Of a stretch of 64,000 nt of DNA, positions 18,652-27,189 are shown piece by piece. The position numbers and the translations under genes were made by a program. Every line of letters starts with the position of its first letter. Position 1 is the stretch's first letter. Below the pieces are notes generated by a model that ran no database searches, had not been told where the DNA came from, and saw nothing but the letters and a program-made list of their open reading frames with translations. The DNA is from Roseburia_C amylophila (GTDB taxonomy: Bacteria; Bacillota; Clostridia; Lachnospirales; Lachnospiraceae). The stretch lies in NCBI RefSeq assembly GCF_025567465.1, contig NZ_JAOQKI010000002.1, positions 62,001 to 126,000 of the forward strand, in the 5' to 3' direction.

Positions 18652-18681
18652 ATTATATACGAATATCCGAATAAAAAGCAA
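18652..18681 (-). promoter_or_regulatory. Promoter of the sigma-PrsW unit
   Basis: TTGCTT at 18681-18676, an 18-base spacer and TATAAT at 18657-18652 on the minus strand. The leader then contains a perfect 7-base hairpin (ATGCGGA/TCCGCAT) at 18612-18630. The promoter lies where composition falls back to host-like, so it sits at the island edge. Confidence 0.5.
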
Positions 18682-18798
18682 GCCCACACGGATGACACAC
18701 CAAACGAGCAATCCAGAAACTCATTCTCTTCCGGCTCCATTTGCTCCTGTTTTCCAGCTTCTATCGGCTGTTCACTGCTCTGTGCCGGTAACCAAAAT

Positions 18799-18839
18799 AA
18801 AAAAAGTCCATGCATCTGTATCTCTACAAACACATGGAC
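18799..18839 (-). terminator. Intrinsic terminator after the diguanylate cyclase gene
   Basis: Read on the minus strand, GTCCATG and CATGGAC form a stem over a 20-base loop, followed at once by seven T (18805-18799). It lies 118 bases past the stop at 18957. Confidence 0.6.
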
Positions 18840-18956
18840 GAATTCACTGCCACTCTTGATATTTGGCGTATCCTTCCTACGAATTACTACACACTTTTTT
18901 CTTTTACCTAATTTCTTATGCTACCATACTTCCCTGAAAACCTCAATGCGTTTTTC

Positions 18957-20291
18957 TTAATGTCGCCGGTCTATACCGGCATTATTATAATAAGCTGCTT
19001 TTTCCTGATACATTCTGCGTTCAGCTTCCATCAGCAAGAGGTCAAATCCACGCTCCCAGCTTTCCTGCCATACTGATCCGACTGCCATTACTACATCTTT
19101 TTTCTTCATGCCAGCCTTCATACGTTCTATCCGCTGCTTCAGTTCCTCTTCTCCGATACCTGCACACAGTGCCAGAAGTTCATCCCCTCCAATACGGAAC
19201 AGTCCATAGTCTGAAAATTCCTCACGGAGTAATTCGCCGGCACGCAGAATGAGCTGGTCACCTGCCTGATGACCTAAAGTATCATTTACCCTTTTCAGTC
19301 CTGTAATATCGCAATACACCACACCAAAGCCTGAAGTCCCTGATGCATCTGTAACATACTGTTCCATGGCAAACCGGTTTCCAAGTTTCGTAAGCTGGTC
19401 ACTATAGCTCATCCGTTCCAATTCCCGCACCAGATTACGCCTTCTGATGCTGGAGACAATAAAATATCCCATAATCTGAAGCATATTAGAAGTATAATCC
19501 AACATTTTTTCGGGAGGATTATCAACTCCATAAAAACCGATGATTTTCTGCCCTTCATACAGTGGAACTACTACCAGCGTTGAAATATTCTGTTGTTTCA
19601 GATTCTCATACTGCAGTGGATCACTCTCACGTATATTTTCCAGATTACCAATGATAATATTTTTGCCTTCCCTAAAATTGCGGTACCAGTTCTCGCATAC
19701 TTCAGCCGGAACATTCTGCAAATTATCTTTCTCAGGCCTGATACCATTCGCTACCCATTCATAGGTGTTATCGTCATTTCCCAATAAGTTTTTTTCAAAA
19801 ATATAGGTACGTTCTCCATTCAATGCCTTTCCAAGATATTCCAGAATAATTTCCAGCGACTGTTCTGACGTAGGGGCATTTAACGAAATTCTTATGCCCT
19901 CATTTATAATAGCCTCCATATTTTCATAGTTTTGAATCAGACTTCCCTGTTTTTCTTCGTTGCTGACATCCAGTGCAATTTCTACCCGGTAACGTCGACC
20001 ATCCTGTTCCAGCATAGTATCCTTCAACAACAGATGTTTGCCAAGAACCGGATTATAATACTTCCATTCTTTAAACTCACCTTCTACCAGTTCCTGATTA
20101 TTGCACATACTACAAGGGGCGGCATTATGCTGCATCACCTCATAACATTTCTTTCCTTTTATTTCCTCCTGGGTCTGAAATCCAAAGTTTTCCCGTGTTT
20201 TCCGGTTCATATACACAAGCTCATAGGTATCAACATCTGAGACATATACAAGTTCATTAAGATTTTCAAAGAAATTCCAAATCTTTTCCAC
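18957..20291 (-). CDS. PAS-GAF-GGDEF diguanylate cyclase
   Basis: A 444-residue soluble protein that should make cyclic di-GMP. A PAS-like domain occupies about residues 1-120 (YVSDVDTYELVYMN, then a CSMC cysteine pair near 85-90), a GAF-like domain about 135-290 (VVVPLYEGQKIIGFYGVDN), and a GGDEF domain about 300-440 with the active-site RIGGDEL near 364 and DITGLKRVNDTLGH before it. No RxxD inhibitory site is obvious. The GTG start at 20291 was chosen because AAAGGA lies eight bases upstream; a TTG at 20312 is the alternative. It sits 87 bases after pyrD and has host-like composition, so it marks the boundary between the pyrimidine operon and the island. Confidence 0.85.
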   Translation of the reverse strand: MEKIWNFFENLNELVYVSDVDTYELVYMNRKTRENFGFQTQEEIKGKKCYEVMQHNAAPCSMCNNQELVEGEFKEWKYYNPVLGKHLLLKDTMLEQDGRRYRVEIALDVSNEEKQGSLIQNYENMEAIINEGIRISLNAPTSEQSLEIILEYLGKALNGERTYIFEKNLLGNDDNTYEWVANGIRPEKDNLQNVPAEVCENWYRNFREGKNIIIGNLENIRESDPLQYENLKQQNISTLVVVPLYEGQKIIGFYGVDNPPEKMLDYTSNMLQIMGYFIVSSIRRRNLVRELERMSYSDQLTKLGNRFAMEQYVTDASGTSGFGVVYCDITGLKRVNDTLGHQAGDQLILRAGELLREEFSDYGLFRIGGDELLALCAGIGEEELKQRIERMKAGMKKKDVVMAVGSVWQESWERGFDLLLMEAERRMYQEKAAYYNNAGIDRRH

Positions 20292-20378
20292 TGTTTCTAT
20301 CCTTTCCGTCAATTACATTACTTACATTTTATCCCTGGACATCATTTTATCTCTCCGGCAGCACCAAAAACAGTCCCA

Positions 20379-21284
20379 TTAATCAGTGACTGCACCAATC
20401 AGTTCATTGATATCTTCAACTCCATTATTTTCCATATAATCCTGTATACCATTGATAATATCAATCGTTGCGGTAGGATTAGTAAAGTTTGCAGTTCCCA
20501 CAGATACTGCGGTTGCTCCTGCCAGTATCAGTTCCAATGCATCTTCAGTGCTCTGTACACCTCCCATTCCGATAATCGGAATATTCACTGCCTGGGCTGC
20601 CTGATATACCATACGCACTGCAATTGGATGCACTGCCGGTCCGGACATCCCACCAGTTCTGTTTGCTAAAGCAAATTTTCTGCGGTTTACATCAATCTTC
20701 ATTCCAGTCAGTGTATTAATCAGGGAAATCACATCTGCTCCGCCTGCTTCTGCCGCTTTTGCCATCTCTGTAATATCCGTTACATTCGGGCTCAATTTCA
20801 TAATAACCGGCTGTCTTGCATATTTTTTCACTTCTTTTGTAATTTCTTCTACAGAAGCTGCATTCTGTCCAAAGGCAATACCGCCTTCTTTGACATTTGG
20901 GCAGGAAATATTGATTTCCAGCATATCTACCGGCTGTTCGGCCAGTCTTTCCACAACTTCTATATAATCGGAGGCTGTTTTTCCACAAACATTTACAATA
21001 ATGCGTGTGTCATAGTGGGTAAGAAATGGAATATCACGCTGTACAAATACATCAATACCAGGATTCTGTAAACCGATAGCATTTAACATTCCACCGTACA
21101 CTTCTGCCACACGAGGGGTCGGATTCCCCGGCCATGGTACATTGGCAACACCTTTCGTCACTACTGCACCCAGTTTATTCAAATCTACAAATTCACTGTA
21201 TTCCTGACCGGAGCCAAAGGTTCCGGATGCTGTCATAATCGGGTTCTTCAATAATACTCCTGCCAGATTTACTCTTGTATTCAT
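20379..21284 (-). CDS. pyrD: Dihydroorotate dehydrogenase B, catalytic subunit
   Basis: The FMN-containing subunit oxidises dihydroorotate to orotate. The 301-residue length fits class 1B. Visible motifs are NPIMTASGTFGSG at the start, the catalytic-loop segment NISCPNVKEGG with its cysteine, VMKLSPNVTDI, and the FMN-phosphate loops GMGGVQSTEDA and VGTANF. Its start overlaps the pyrK stop by one base (TAATG), with GGAGGTGG upstream. It is the last gene of pyrC-pyrF-pyrK-pyrD. The usual next gene pyrE is missing here and lies at 4401-5078. Confidence 0.96.
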   Translation of the reverse strand: MNTRVNLAGVLLKNPIMTASGTFGSGQEYSEFVDLNKLGAVVTKGVANVPWPGNPTPRVAEVYGGMLNAIGLQNPGIDVFVQRDIPFLTHYDTRIIVNVCGKTASDYIEVVERLAEQPVDMLEINISCPNVKEGGIAFGQNAASVEEITKEVKKYARQPVIMKLSPNVTDITEMAKAAEAGGADVISLINTLTGMKIDVNRRKFALANRTGGMSGPAVHPIAVRMVYQAAQAVNIPIIGMGGVQSTEDALELILAGATAVSVGTANFTNPTATIDIINGIQDYMENNGVEDINELIGAVTD

Positions 21285-22051
21285 TAAAGTTCCACCTCCT
21301 CAGCCCGGAAAACCGGTCCTTCTTTACATACACGTTTGTTATTGACATTGGAATGTTCGTCCTTGTCCTTAGACTGGCACACGCAGGCTAAACAGGCTCC
21401 GATTCCACAAGCCATACGTTCTTCCATGGAAATCCAGCACTCAATCTGTTTCTCTTTTGCATATTCCTTAATAGCTGCCAGCATCGGCTTTGGTCCGCAG
21501 GCATAGATAATATCTGCTGTCAGCCCATTTTCACGGATGGCATCCAATACATTTCCTTCTGTCCCGGCACTTCCGTCCTCAGTTGCCACATAGACTTCTC
21601 CTTCTTCACGAAATTCATCCATCAGGAAAAGCTCATCCCGGAAACCAAGTACCATCTGCTTTTCACAGTCCATTTCTTTTGCCAGCTCTAACATTGGCGG
21701 AATACCAATTCCACCCCCAATTAAGAACGCTTTCTTTTCTTTCTTCGGAAATCCATTTCCCAGCGGTCCTGTTATATTAAGAATTCCGCCGGTATGCATA
21801 CCGGAAAACTCTTCTGTTCCCTTTCCAACTTTACGGTATACCAGACGGATGGCATTATCCTTTTTATCAATTTCACAGATACTGATTGGTCTTGGAAGCA
21901 GCCTGCTTCCTTCATTACAATATACAGATACAAACTGACCTGCTTTTGCATGCGCTGCAATCTCTTCCGTACGCAGCCACATACTGTAAATGTCATCCGC
22001 AATTTCTTCCTGGCGGATAATAATCGCCTGTTCTTTAAACTTCTCTGCCAT
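21284..22051 (-). CDS. pyrK: Dihydroorotate dehydrogenase B, electron-transfer subunit
   Basis: PyrK passes electrons from PyrD to NAD+ through FAD and a 2Fe-2S cluster. The 255-residue protein has the flavin-binding RPISI motif near residue 55, a nucleotide-binding GGGIGIPPM segment, the CGPKPML motif, and a C-terminal cluster of cysteines (MACGIGACLACVC and a later CKEGPVF) that fit the iron-sulfur site. The start follows AGGAGAAG, nine bases after pyrF. Confidence 0.95.
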   Translation of the reverse strand: MAEKFKEQAIIIRQEEIADDIYSMWLRTEEIAAHAKAGQFVSVYCNEGSRLLPRPISICEIDKKDNAIRLVYRKVGKGTEEFSGMHTGGILNITGPLGNGFPKKEKKAFLIGGGIGIPPMLELAKEMDCEKQMVLGFRDELFLMDEFREEGEVYVATEDGSAGTEGNVLDAIRENGLTADIIYACGPKPMLAAIKEYAKEKQIECWISMEERMACGIGACLACVCQSKDKDEHSNVNNKRVCKEGPVFRAEEVEL

Positions 22052-22060
22052 CTTCTTCTC

Positions 22061-22987
22061 CTATCTTGCCTGTAAAGCTCCATCGATATCTTTTATCATT
22101 GCCTCTACTGCTGCTCTGGATGCATCTGCAAAATGTTCTGCTCCAAAAGATGCATAAGCCTCCTGCTTATATGCTGCAATGATTCCACGGGATGAATTGA
22201 CAATTGCACCCAGTCCGTTTTCGTCGAAGTAATGTACTAAGTCCGCTCCTTTTCCACCCTGGGCACCGTATCCCGGAACCAGGATAAAGCTCTTTGGCAT
22301 TACTTTACGAAGGACTTTTCCTATCTCCGGATAGGTTGCTCCTACTACTGCTCCCACATAGCTGTAGTTATCTCCCATGACTTCTTCGCCCCACTGTGCT
22401 ACCTTTTCACCGACATATTCATACAGTGGTCTGCCATCAATTAATCTGTCCTGGAATTCTCCACTGGATGGATTGCTGGTCTTAACTAAAATGAAGATAC
22501 CTTTTTTCTCTTCTTTACATACTTCCAGGAAAGGCTTGATTCCGTCTGAACCAAGATATGGATTAACGGTTGCAAAGTCTTCATCAAAAGCAGAAAGCTT
22601 CTTACTTCCCACCTGGACTTTACCAAGATGTCCCACTGCATAAGCTGCGGATGTAGAACCGATATCGCCACGTTTTACATCTCCGATTACCACAAGGTCT
22701 TTGGAGTGGCAGTAATCTACTGTCTTCTGATATGCTTTCACACCCTCTGTTCCAAACTGCTCATACATGGCAATCTGTGGTTTTACAGCAGGAATCAGAT
22801 CATAAGTGGCATCTACAATTGCTTTGTTAAACTGCCAGATTGCTTCTGCTGCACCCTCTAAAGTCTCACCATGCTCCTTAAATGCTGCTGCCTTAATATG
22901 TTCCGGAACATAATCTAACATCGGATCTAAGCCGACAACGATTGGTGCATGGGTTTTCTCGATTTTTTTAATTAATTTGTTAATCAT
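22061..22987 (-). CDS. pyrF: Orotidine 5'-phosphate decarboxylase (long type)
   Basis: PyrF decarboxylates OMP to UMP, the last step. The 308-residue product is the longer type 2 form. VVGLDPMLDYVP is near the N terminus, VIGDVKRGDIGSTS carries the catalytic lysine and aspartates, and FILVPGYGAQGGK closes the phosphate site. The start at 22987 follows AAAGG and lies 21 bases after pyrC. Confidence 0.95.
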   Translation of the reverse strand: MINKLIKKIEKTHAPIVVGLDPMLDYVPEHIKAAAFKEHGETLEGAAEAIWQFNKAIVDATYDLIPAVKPQIAMYEQFGTEGVKAYQKTVDYCHSKDLVVIGDVKRGDIGSTSAAYAVGHLGKVQVGSKKLSAFDEDFATVNPYLGSDGIKPFLEVCKEEKKGIFILVKTSNPSSGEFQDRLIDGRPLYEYVGEKVAQWGEEVMGDNYSYVGAVVGATYPEIGKVLRKVMPKSFILVPGYGAQGGKGADLVHYFDENGLGAIVNSSRGIIAAYKQEAYASFGAEHFADASRAAVEAMIKDIDGALQAR

Positions 22988-23008
22988 ATCTTTAAGCCTT
23001 TCTTTTTC

Positions 23009-24292
23009 TTATTCTTCTGCTGCATCATATACAATTTTGCCGTCACAGATAGTCATCATTACTTTACCGGTTACTTTTCTGCTGTGGAATGGTGTATTCT
23101 TTGCTTTCGACCAGAACTTGTTCTTATCAATGGCATAAGTGCATTCCGGATCAAAAAGCATGACATCTGCCATTCTTCCCTCTTCCAAAGTTCCTTTCTT
23201 CAAATGAAGAATCTGTGCCGGGTTATAGCTCATCTTCTCTACCATCTGCATCGGTGTTAAGTATCCACCCAGCACGAGTTCTGTATAAGTCAGTGCTGCT
23301 GCAGTTTCCATTCCAACGATTCCGAATGGTGCCTTTACCATGCTGCTATTTTTTTCATCTGCTGTATGCGGTGCATGGTCTGTAGAAATGACTTCCATGG
23401 TTCCGTCGGAAAGTCCCTTTTTCAATGCCTCCACATCATCTTTCCGGCGGAGTGGCGGATTCATCTTATAATTAGTATCTCCCTCTACCATATCATCTGA
23501 TGTCAGTGTAAAATGATGCGGACATACCTCTGCGGATACCGGAATATGCTCTAACTTGGCATATTTTACCATGATTACACTGTTCTTTGTGGAGCAGTGG
23601 CAAAGATGCAGGTGTGCACCGGTATCTTTGGATAACAGGATATTTCTTGCAATCATGATATCTTCTACGGAATTGGTAATTCCAGCCAGTCCCCACCGTT
23701 TTGCATTCTCATCCTCGTTGACCACGCCGGAGCCAACCAGATTCTTATCTTCGCAATGTGACAGTACCGGAATGTTACAGTCTCTTGCTACCAGCATGGC
23801 ATCTCTTGCAAGAAGTGAATTCATGACTGATTTGCCATCTTCACTGATTGCAGGGCTTCCTGCCTCCACCATCTCTTTGATGTCAGCTAATTCCTCTCCC
23901 TGCTGTCCTTTTGTTACAGCACCAACCTGTAATACATGCACCAGTCCGACACTTTCTGCCTTATGATGTACATAACGTACCACATCAGCATTATCTACCA
24001 CCGGCTTGGTATTTGGCATTGCAAGTACCGTGGTATATCCGCCTCTTGCTGCGGAACGGGTTTCTGTTTCAACATCACCCTTATGAGTAAATCCTGGATC
24101 CCGCAAATGCACATGCATATCAACGAGTCCCGGCATTACATACAGTCCTTTGGCATCGATAGTCTTCTCTGCCTTTTTCTTGATATTTTTTCCTCTTTTG
24201 GTAATGACTCCATCTTCTATGAAAAGGTCCATTACATCATCTGTTTTCGTAGCCGGATCTAAAATGCGGCCACCTTTTATTAAGATTGTCAT
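23009..24292 (-). CDS. pyrC: Dihydroorotase
   Basis: A 427-residue class I dihydroorotase that closes carbamoyl aspartate to dihydroorotate. The metal-binding DMHVHLRDPG motif is near residue 60, the SHCEDK and HLCHCST histidines follow, and STDHAPH carries the catalytic aspartate. It is the first gene of the pyrC-F-K-D unit, with AGGAGGT before the start and a promoter just upstream. No pyrB or carA/B is in the window. Confidence 0.95.
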   Translation of the reverse strand: MTILIKGGRILDPATKTDDVMDLFIEDGVITKRGKNIKKKAEKTIDAKGLYVMPGLVDMHVHLRDPGFTHKGDVETETRSAARGGYTTVLAMPNTKPVVDNADVVRYVHHKAESVGLVHVLQVGAVTKGQQGEELADIKEMVEAGSPAISEDGKSVMNSLLARDAMLVARDCNIPVLSHCEDKNLVGSGVVNEDENAKRWGLAGITNSVEDIMIARNILLSKDTGAHLHLCHCSTKNSVIMVKYAKLEHIPVSAEVCPHHFTLTSDDMVEGDTNYKMNPPLRRKDDVEALKKGLSDGTMEVISTDHAPHTADEKNSSMVKAPFGIVGMETAAALTYTELVLGGYLTPMQMVEKMSYNPAQILHLKKGTLEEGRMADVMLFDPECTYAIDKNKFWSKAKNTPFHSRKVTGKVMMTICDGKIVYDAAEE

Positions 24293-24315
24293 GTGGAATA
24301 CCTCCTGTTGCTCCT

Positions 24316-24344
24316 ATTTTAGCATACAAGCAGTTCTGGGGCAA
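24316..24344 (-). promoter_or_regulatory. Promoter of the pyrC-F-K-D operon
   Basis: TTGCCC at 24344-24339, a 17-base spacer and TAAAAT at 24321-24316 on the minus strand. It lies in the 57-base gap between hflX and pyrC. The resulting leader is about 20 bases, too short for a PyrR attenuator. Confidence 0.55.
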
Positions 24345-24349
24345 TCTGC

Positions 24350-25600
24350 TCATGCATGTATTTTCTCAAATAGCTCCGGAGGTACATATGCTTCTATACG
24401 GATTCCCTCCGGCAGATATTCTTCTGCTATTAATTCTCCTGTTTCTCTTATCTGCTGCAGCAATCCACCCTTGTCATATGGCAGCACTGTCTCAAGATAT
24501 CGTTTGTTCTCCCGTAGTATCCGGGCGAGGCAGTCTTTCAGTTCTTCTAGTCCATCACCTCTTGCTGCAGATACCCGTAAAGTAATATCTGCCCTGCCAT
24601 CCCGCAATGGTTCCCGGTCTGTAATAGCATCCTGCTTATTAAACAATGTCAATATCTTTTTATCTGTAACCTCTAACTGGTGCAATGTCTCATATACAAT
24701 ATGCATCTGCTTGGCAGCCTGTGGATTGGATGCATCCACCACATGAATGATAAAATCTGCATACTTAGCTTCCTCTAAAGTACTACGGAAGGCATCAATC
24801 AGATGATGCGGCAGTTTTCGGATAAACCCTACCGTATCCGTAAGCAAAAGCTTCTGGCTTCCCGGAAGTTCTAACATTCTGGTAGTCGGGTCTAAGGTTG
24901 CAAAAAGTTTATCCTCTGCAAGAATTCCAGCTCCGGTCAGAGCATTTAAAAGGGTTGATTTACCGGCATTGGTATACCCTACAATCGCTGCCACCGGAAC
25001 ATGATTCCGCTGTCTTGCCACACGATTCACTTCCCGGTGCCGTTTCACTTCCTCTAACTCCCGTTTGAGCTGGCTGATTCTTGATGCAATCAGACGACGG
25101 TCTACCTCTAACTTTTTCTCTCCCGGACCTCTCGTTCCAATTCCTCCTCCCAGCCTTGACATACTCTTTCCTATGCCGGAAAGACGACTCATGCGGTAAC
25201 GAAGCTGTGCCAGTTCCACCTGTATCTTTCCTTCACTGGTAGATGCTCTGGCAGCAAAAATATCAAGGATAATTAAGGTTCTGTCCATCACTTTTACGTT
25301 CAGGGTATCTGAAAGATTCCGAAGCTGTGCCGGGCTTAGTTCGTCATCGCAGACAATTCCTGTTGCATTGGTCCATGCAATTTCATCCAGCAGCTCTTCT
25401 ACTTTTCCGCTACCAATATAAAGCCCCGGATGTATTGTCTGACGGTTCTGGATTACCCTGCCCACCGTTACTGCTCCGGCAGTCTTCACCAGCTCCTCCA
25501 ATTCATCCAGGGAGTCTTCTGTATCATCGCCATCCTGGCTGCTTACGCCAACCAGGATGACTCTTTCTTCCATTTCATTGTTTTCAAAAAATTCAGGCAT
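24350..25600 (-). CDS. hflX: GTPase HflX
   Basis: HflX is a ribosome-binding GTPase that helps rescue stalled or heat-damaged ribosomes. The 416-residue protein has the HflX N domain (VGRVIQNRQTIHPGLYIGSGK), the glycine-rich linker RLGGGIGTRGPGEKKLE, and the G domain with P-loop GYTNAGKST near 205, DTVGFIRKLP, and NKQD. The start at 25600 follows AAGGA; the longer frame upstream lacks a site. It is 25 bases downstream of the chemoreceptor gene. Confidence 0.95.
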   Translation of the reverse strand: MPEFFENNEMEERVILVGVSSQDGDDTEDSLDELEELVKTAGAVTVGRVIQNRQTIHPGLYIGSGKVEELLDEIAWTNATGIVCDDELSPAQLRNLSDTLNVKVMDRTLIILDIFAARASTSEGKIQVELAQLRYRMSRLSGIGKSMSRLGGGIGTRGPGEKKLEVDRRLIASRISQLKRELEEVKRHREVNRVARQRNHVPVAAIVGYTNAGKSTLLNALTGAGILAEDKLFATLDPTTRMLELPGSQKLLLTDTVGFIRKLPHHLIDAFRSTLEEAKYADFIIHVVDASNPQAAKQMHIVYETLHQLEVTDKKILTLFNKQDAITDREPLRDGRADITLRVSAARGDGLEELKDCLARILRENKRYLETVLPYDKGGLLQQIRETGELIAEEYLPEGIRIEAYVPPELFEKIHA

Positions 25601-25625
25601 AAAATATCCTTTTCTTACTTTCTGT

Positions 25626-27062
25626 TTATGCAAACACACTCTGTCCGTTCTGGGATAATCCTGCAGAAATATTTAAAATTGCAGCAAAATCATTCTGTAA
25701 TTCATTTGAGCATTTCTCTGCTTCCAGATAAATTTCTTCTGCTTTTTCCGCGTTCTCATCAAACAGTGCCTGCTGCACTTCTTTTCCATATCCATGGAAT
25801 CTTCTGTGTTTCTCTGCCAGTGCATTCCAGACCGGTGCAATTGCCGGATTTTCCGGATGCATGGAATAGTAAAAATGACCAAAGCCGCATTTTGTATCAT
25901 CAAATTGTAACGTAAGGACATTCTTCTCAGTTACCATGGTATGTAAAGTCTCAAGCCATGCCCTATGTGCTTCCATTGCTTTTTGTACATAAGCATCAAA
26001 AACTGCATTATCCATACGGTAAAATGCATCACGGCTCATTTCTCCTATAACCTTCGCCACATTATCCATACCCGTTTCAACCTGGGTTAATGGTTCTACC
26101 GAACCTTTTAAATTTCCATTTATAACGGTCAGCAATTCTGCATCATTGCTGAGATTACCGCACTGGTCTTCAATACAGGACACCTGGGTTTCCAGCACAT
26201 TCATGGAGCTGCTGATTTCTTCACTGATACCAGCAAGGGAACCAATCGATTCGCTGATGGTTCCAACATTTTTCTTGTTCTCGTCATTAATATTCCATAC
26301 AGCATTAATCTTCTGATCAATATTGTCAAGAGATGTAATTGCAACATCCACACTCTTAGAACTCTTCTCAGAAGCATCGCGGATTCCTTCTACGAATTCA
26401 CCCATATTTCCGGTTAACTGTTTGGTTCCCTCTGCCAGCTGACGGATTTCTTCCGCTACAACGGCAAATCCCTTTCCTGCTTCTCCTGCTCTTGCTGCCT
26501 CGATTGATGCGTTCAATGCCAGCAGGTTGGTCTGTTCGGAAATTGCATTGATACCTTCAATGACTTCATTCATATGATTGATAACATCCATCAATGCATC
26601 CATATTCTTCTTCATTTCTGTGGATTCTGAGATTGCATCTTTGGATAAATCCCGGATAGCTGTCAGTTCTTCCTGGCCATTCTCTATCTTCTTATAAATA
26701 TCAGTAGTTTTCTCTGATACATCAACAATTGTATTGGTCAGACCCTCATGGGCATTTCTTACTTCCTCTGCAATACTGGATGTTTCTGCTGCTGCATCAT
26801 GGATTGCCTTTGTTGCTGTATTGACATCCTCTGCTGTCGTTGTCATCTTTACGGTATCATGTCCAACTTTCAGGCCTAAGGCACTCATTGTCATAACTGC
26901 CTGCATATCTTCCCCATATACCTGTGCAAGCTGACGTCTGCCAGCGCTCATGCGTTCATACATATTCTGCAGTTCCGGTGAACCTGCAGCATAATTCTCT
27001 TCTTTCATCTCACTGATTGACTGAACCAGATTTATAATTTTTTTATTCTTTCCCAATGCCAT
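25626..27062 (-). CDS. Soluble methyl-accepting chemotaxis protein with CZB domain
   Basis: A 478-residue chemoreceptor with no membrane helix, so it should be cytoplasmic. The signalling coiled coil spans about residues 60-330, with the conserved hairpin tip EGINAISEQTNLLALNASIEAARAG. The C-terminal part (about 360-460) fits the zinc-binding CZB domain: HRAWLETLH, then TKCGFGHFYY, WNALAEKHRRFHGYG, supplying the His/Cys ligands. CZB domains sense zinc and oxidants in other bacteria. The start at 27062 follows GGAGG. The only other chemotaxis gene in the window is cheC at 46397. Confidence 0.9.
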   Translation of the reverse strand: MALGKNKKIINLVQSISEMKEENYAAGSPELQNMYERMSAGRRQLAQVYGEDMQAVMTMSALGLKVGHDTVKMTTTAEDVNTATKAIHDAAAETSSIAEEVRNAHEGLTNTIVDVSEKTTDIYKKIENGQEELTAIRDLSKDAISESTEMKKNMDALMDVINHMNEVIEGINAISEQTNLLALNASIEAARAGEAGKGFAVVAEEIRQLAEGTKQLTGNMGEFVEGIRDASEKSSKSVDVAITSLDNIDQKINAVWNINDENKKNVGTISESIGSLAGISEEISSSMNVLETQVSCIEDQCGNLSNDAELLTVINGNLKGSVEPLTQVETGMDNVAKVIGEMSRDAFYRMDNAVFDAYVQKAMEAHRAWLETLHTMVTEKNVLTLQFDDTKCGFGHFYYSMHPENPAIAPVWNALAEKHRRFHGYGKEVQQALFDENAEKAEEIYLEAEKCSNELQNDFAAILNISAGLSQNGQSVFA

Positions 27063-27189
27063 ATATTTCCTCCAATCAATGCACTTTCTGTGCATTACGC
27101 TATACTACTAATTTTGTACTGAATCTTACCGATTGTCAACGACATTTTGTGATATTTTTCCAAAAAATTCAACTTTTTTTGCAATTTCT

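Larger units (their letters stand above)
18575..18956. other. Intergenic region at the right island edge
   Basis: This 382-base stretch contains the sigma unit promoter and leader (18575-18681), the switch from GC-rich to AT-rich sequence near 18640-18700, and the terminator of the diguanylate cyclase gene (18799-18839). No gene was seen. No direct repeat matching the left edge near 6600 was found by eye. Confidence 0.6.

Noticed and set aside
24293..24349. PyrR-type attenuator upstream of pyrC
   Set aside because: The gap is 57 bases and contains a promoter; there is no room for anti-terminator and terminator stems.
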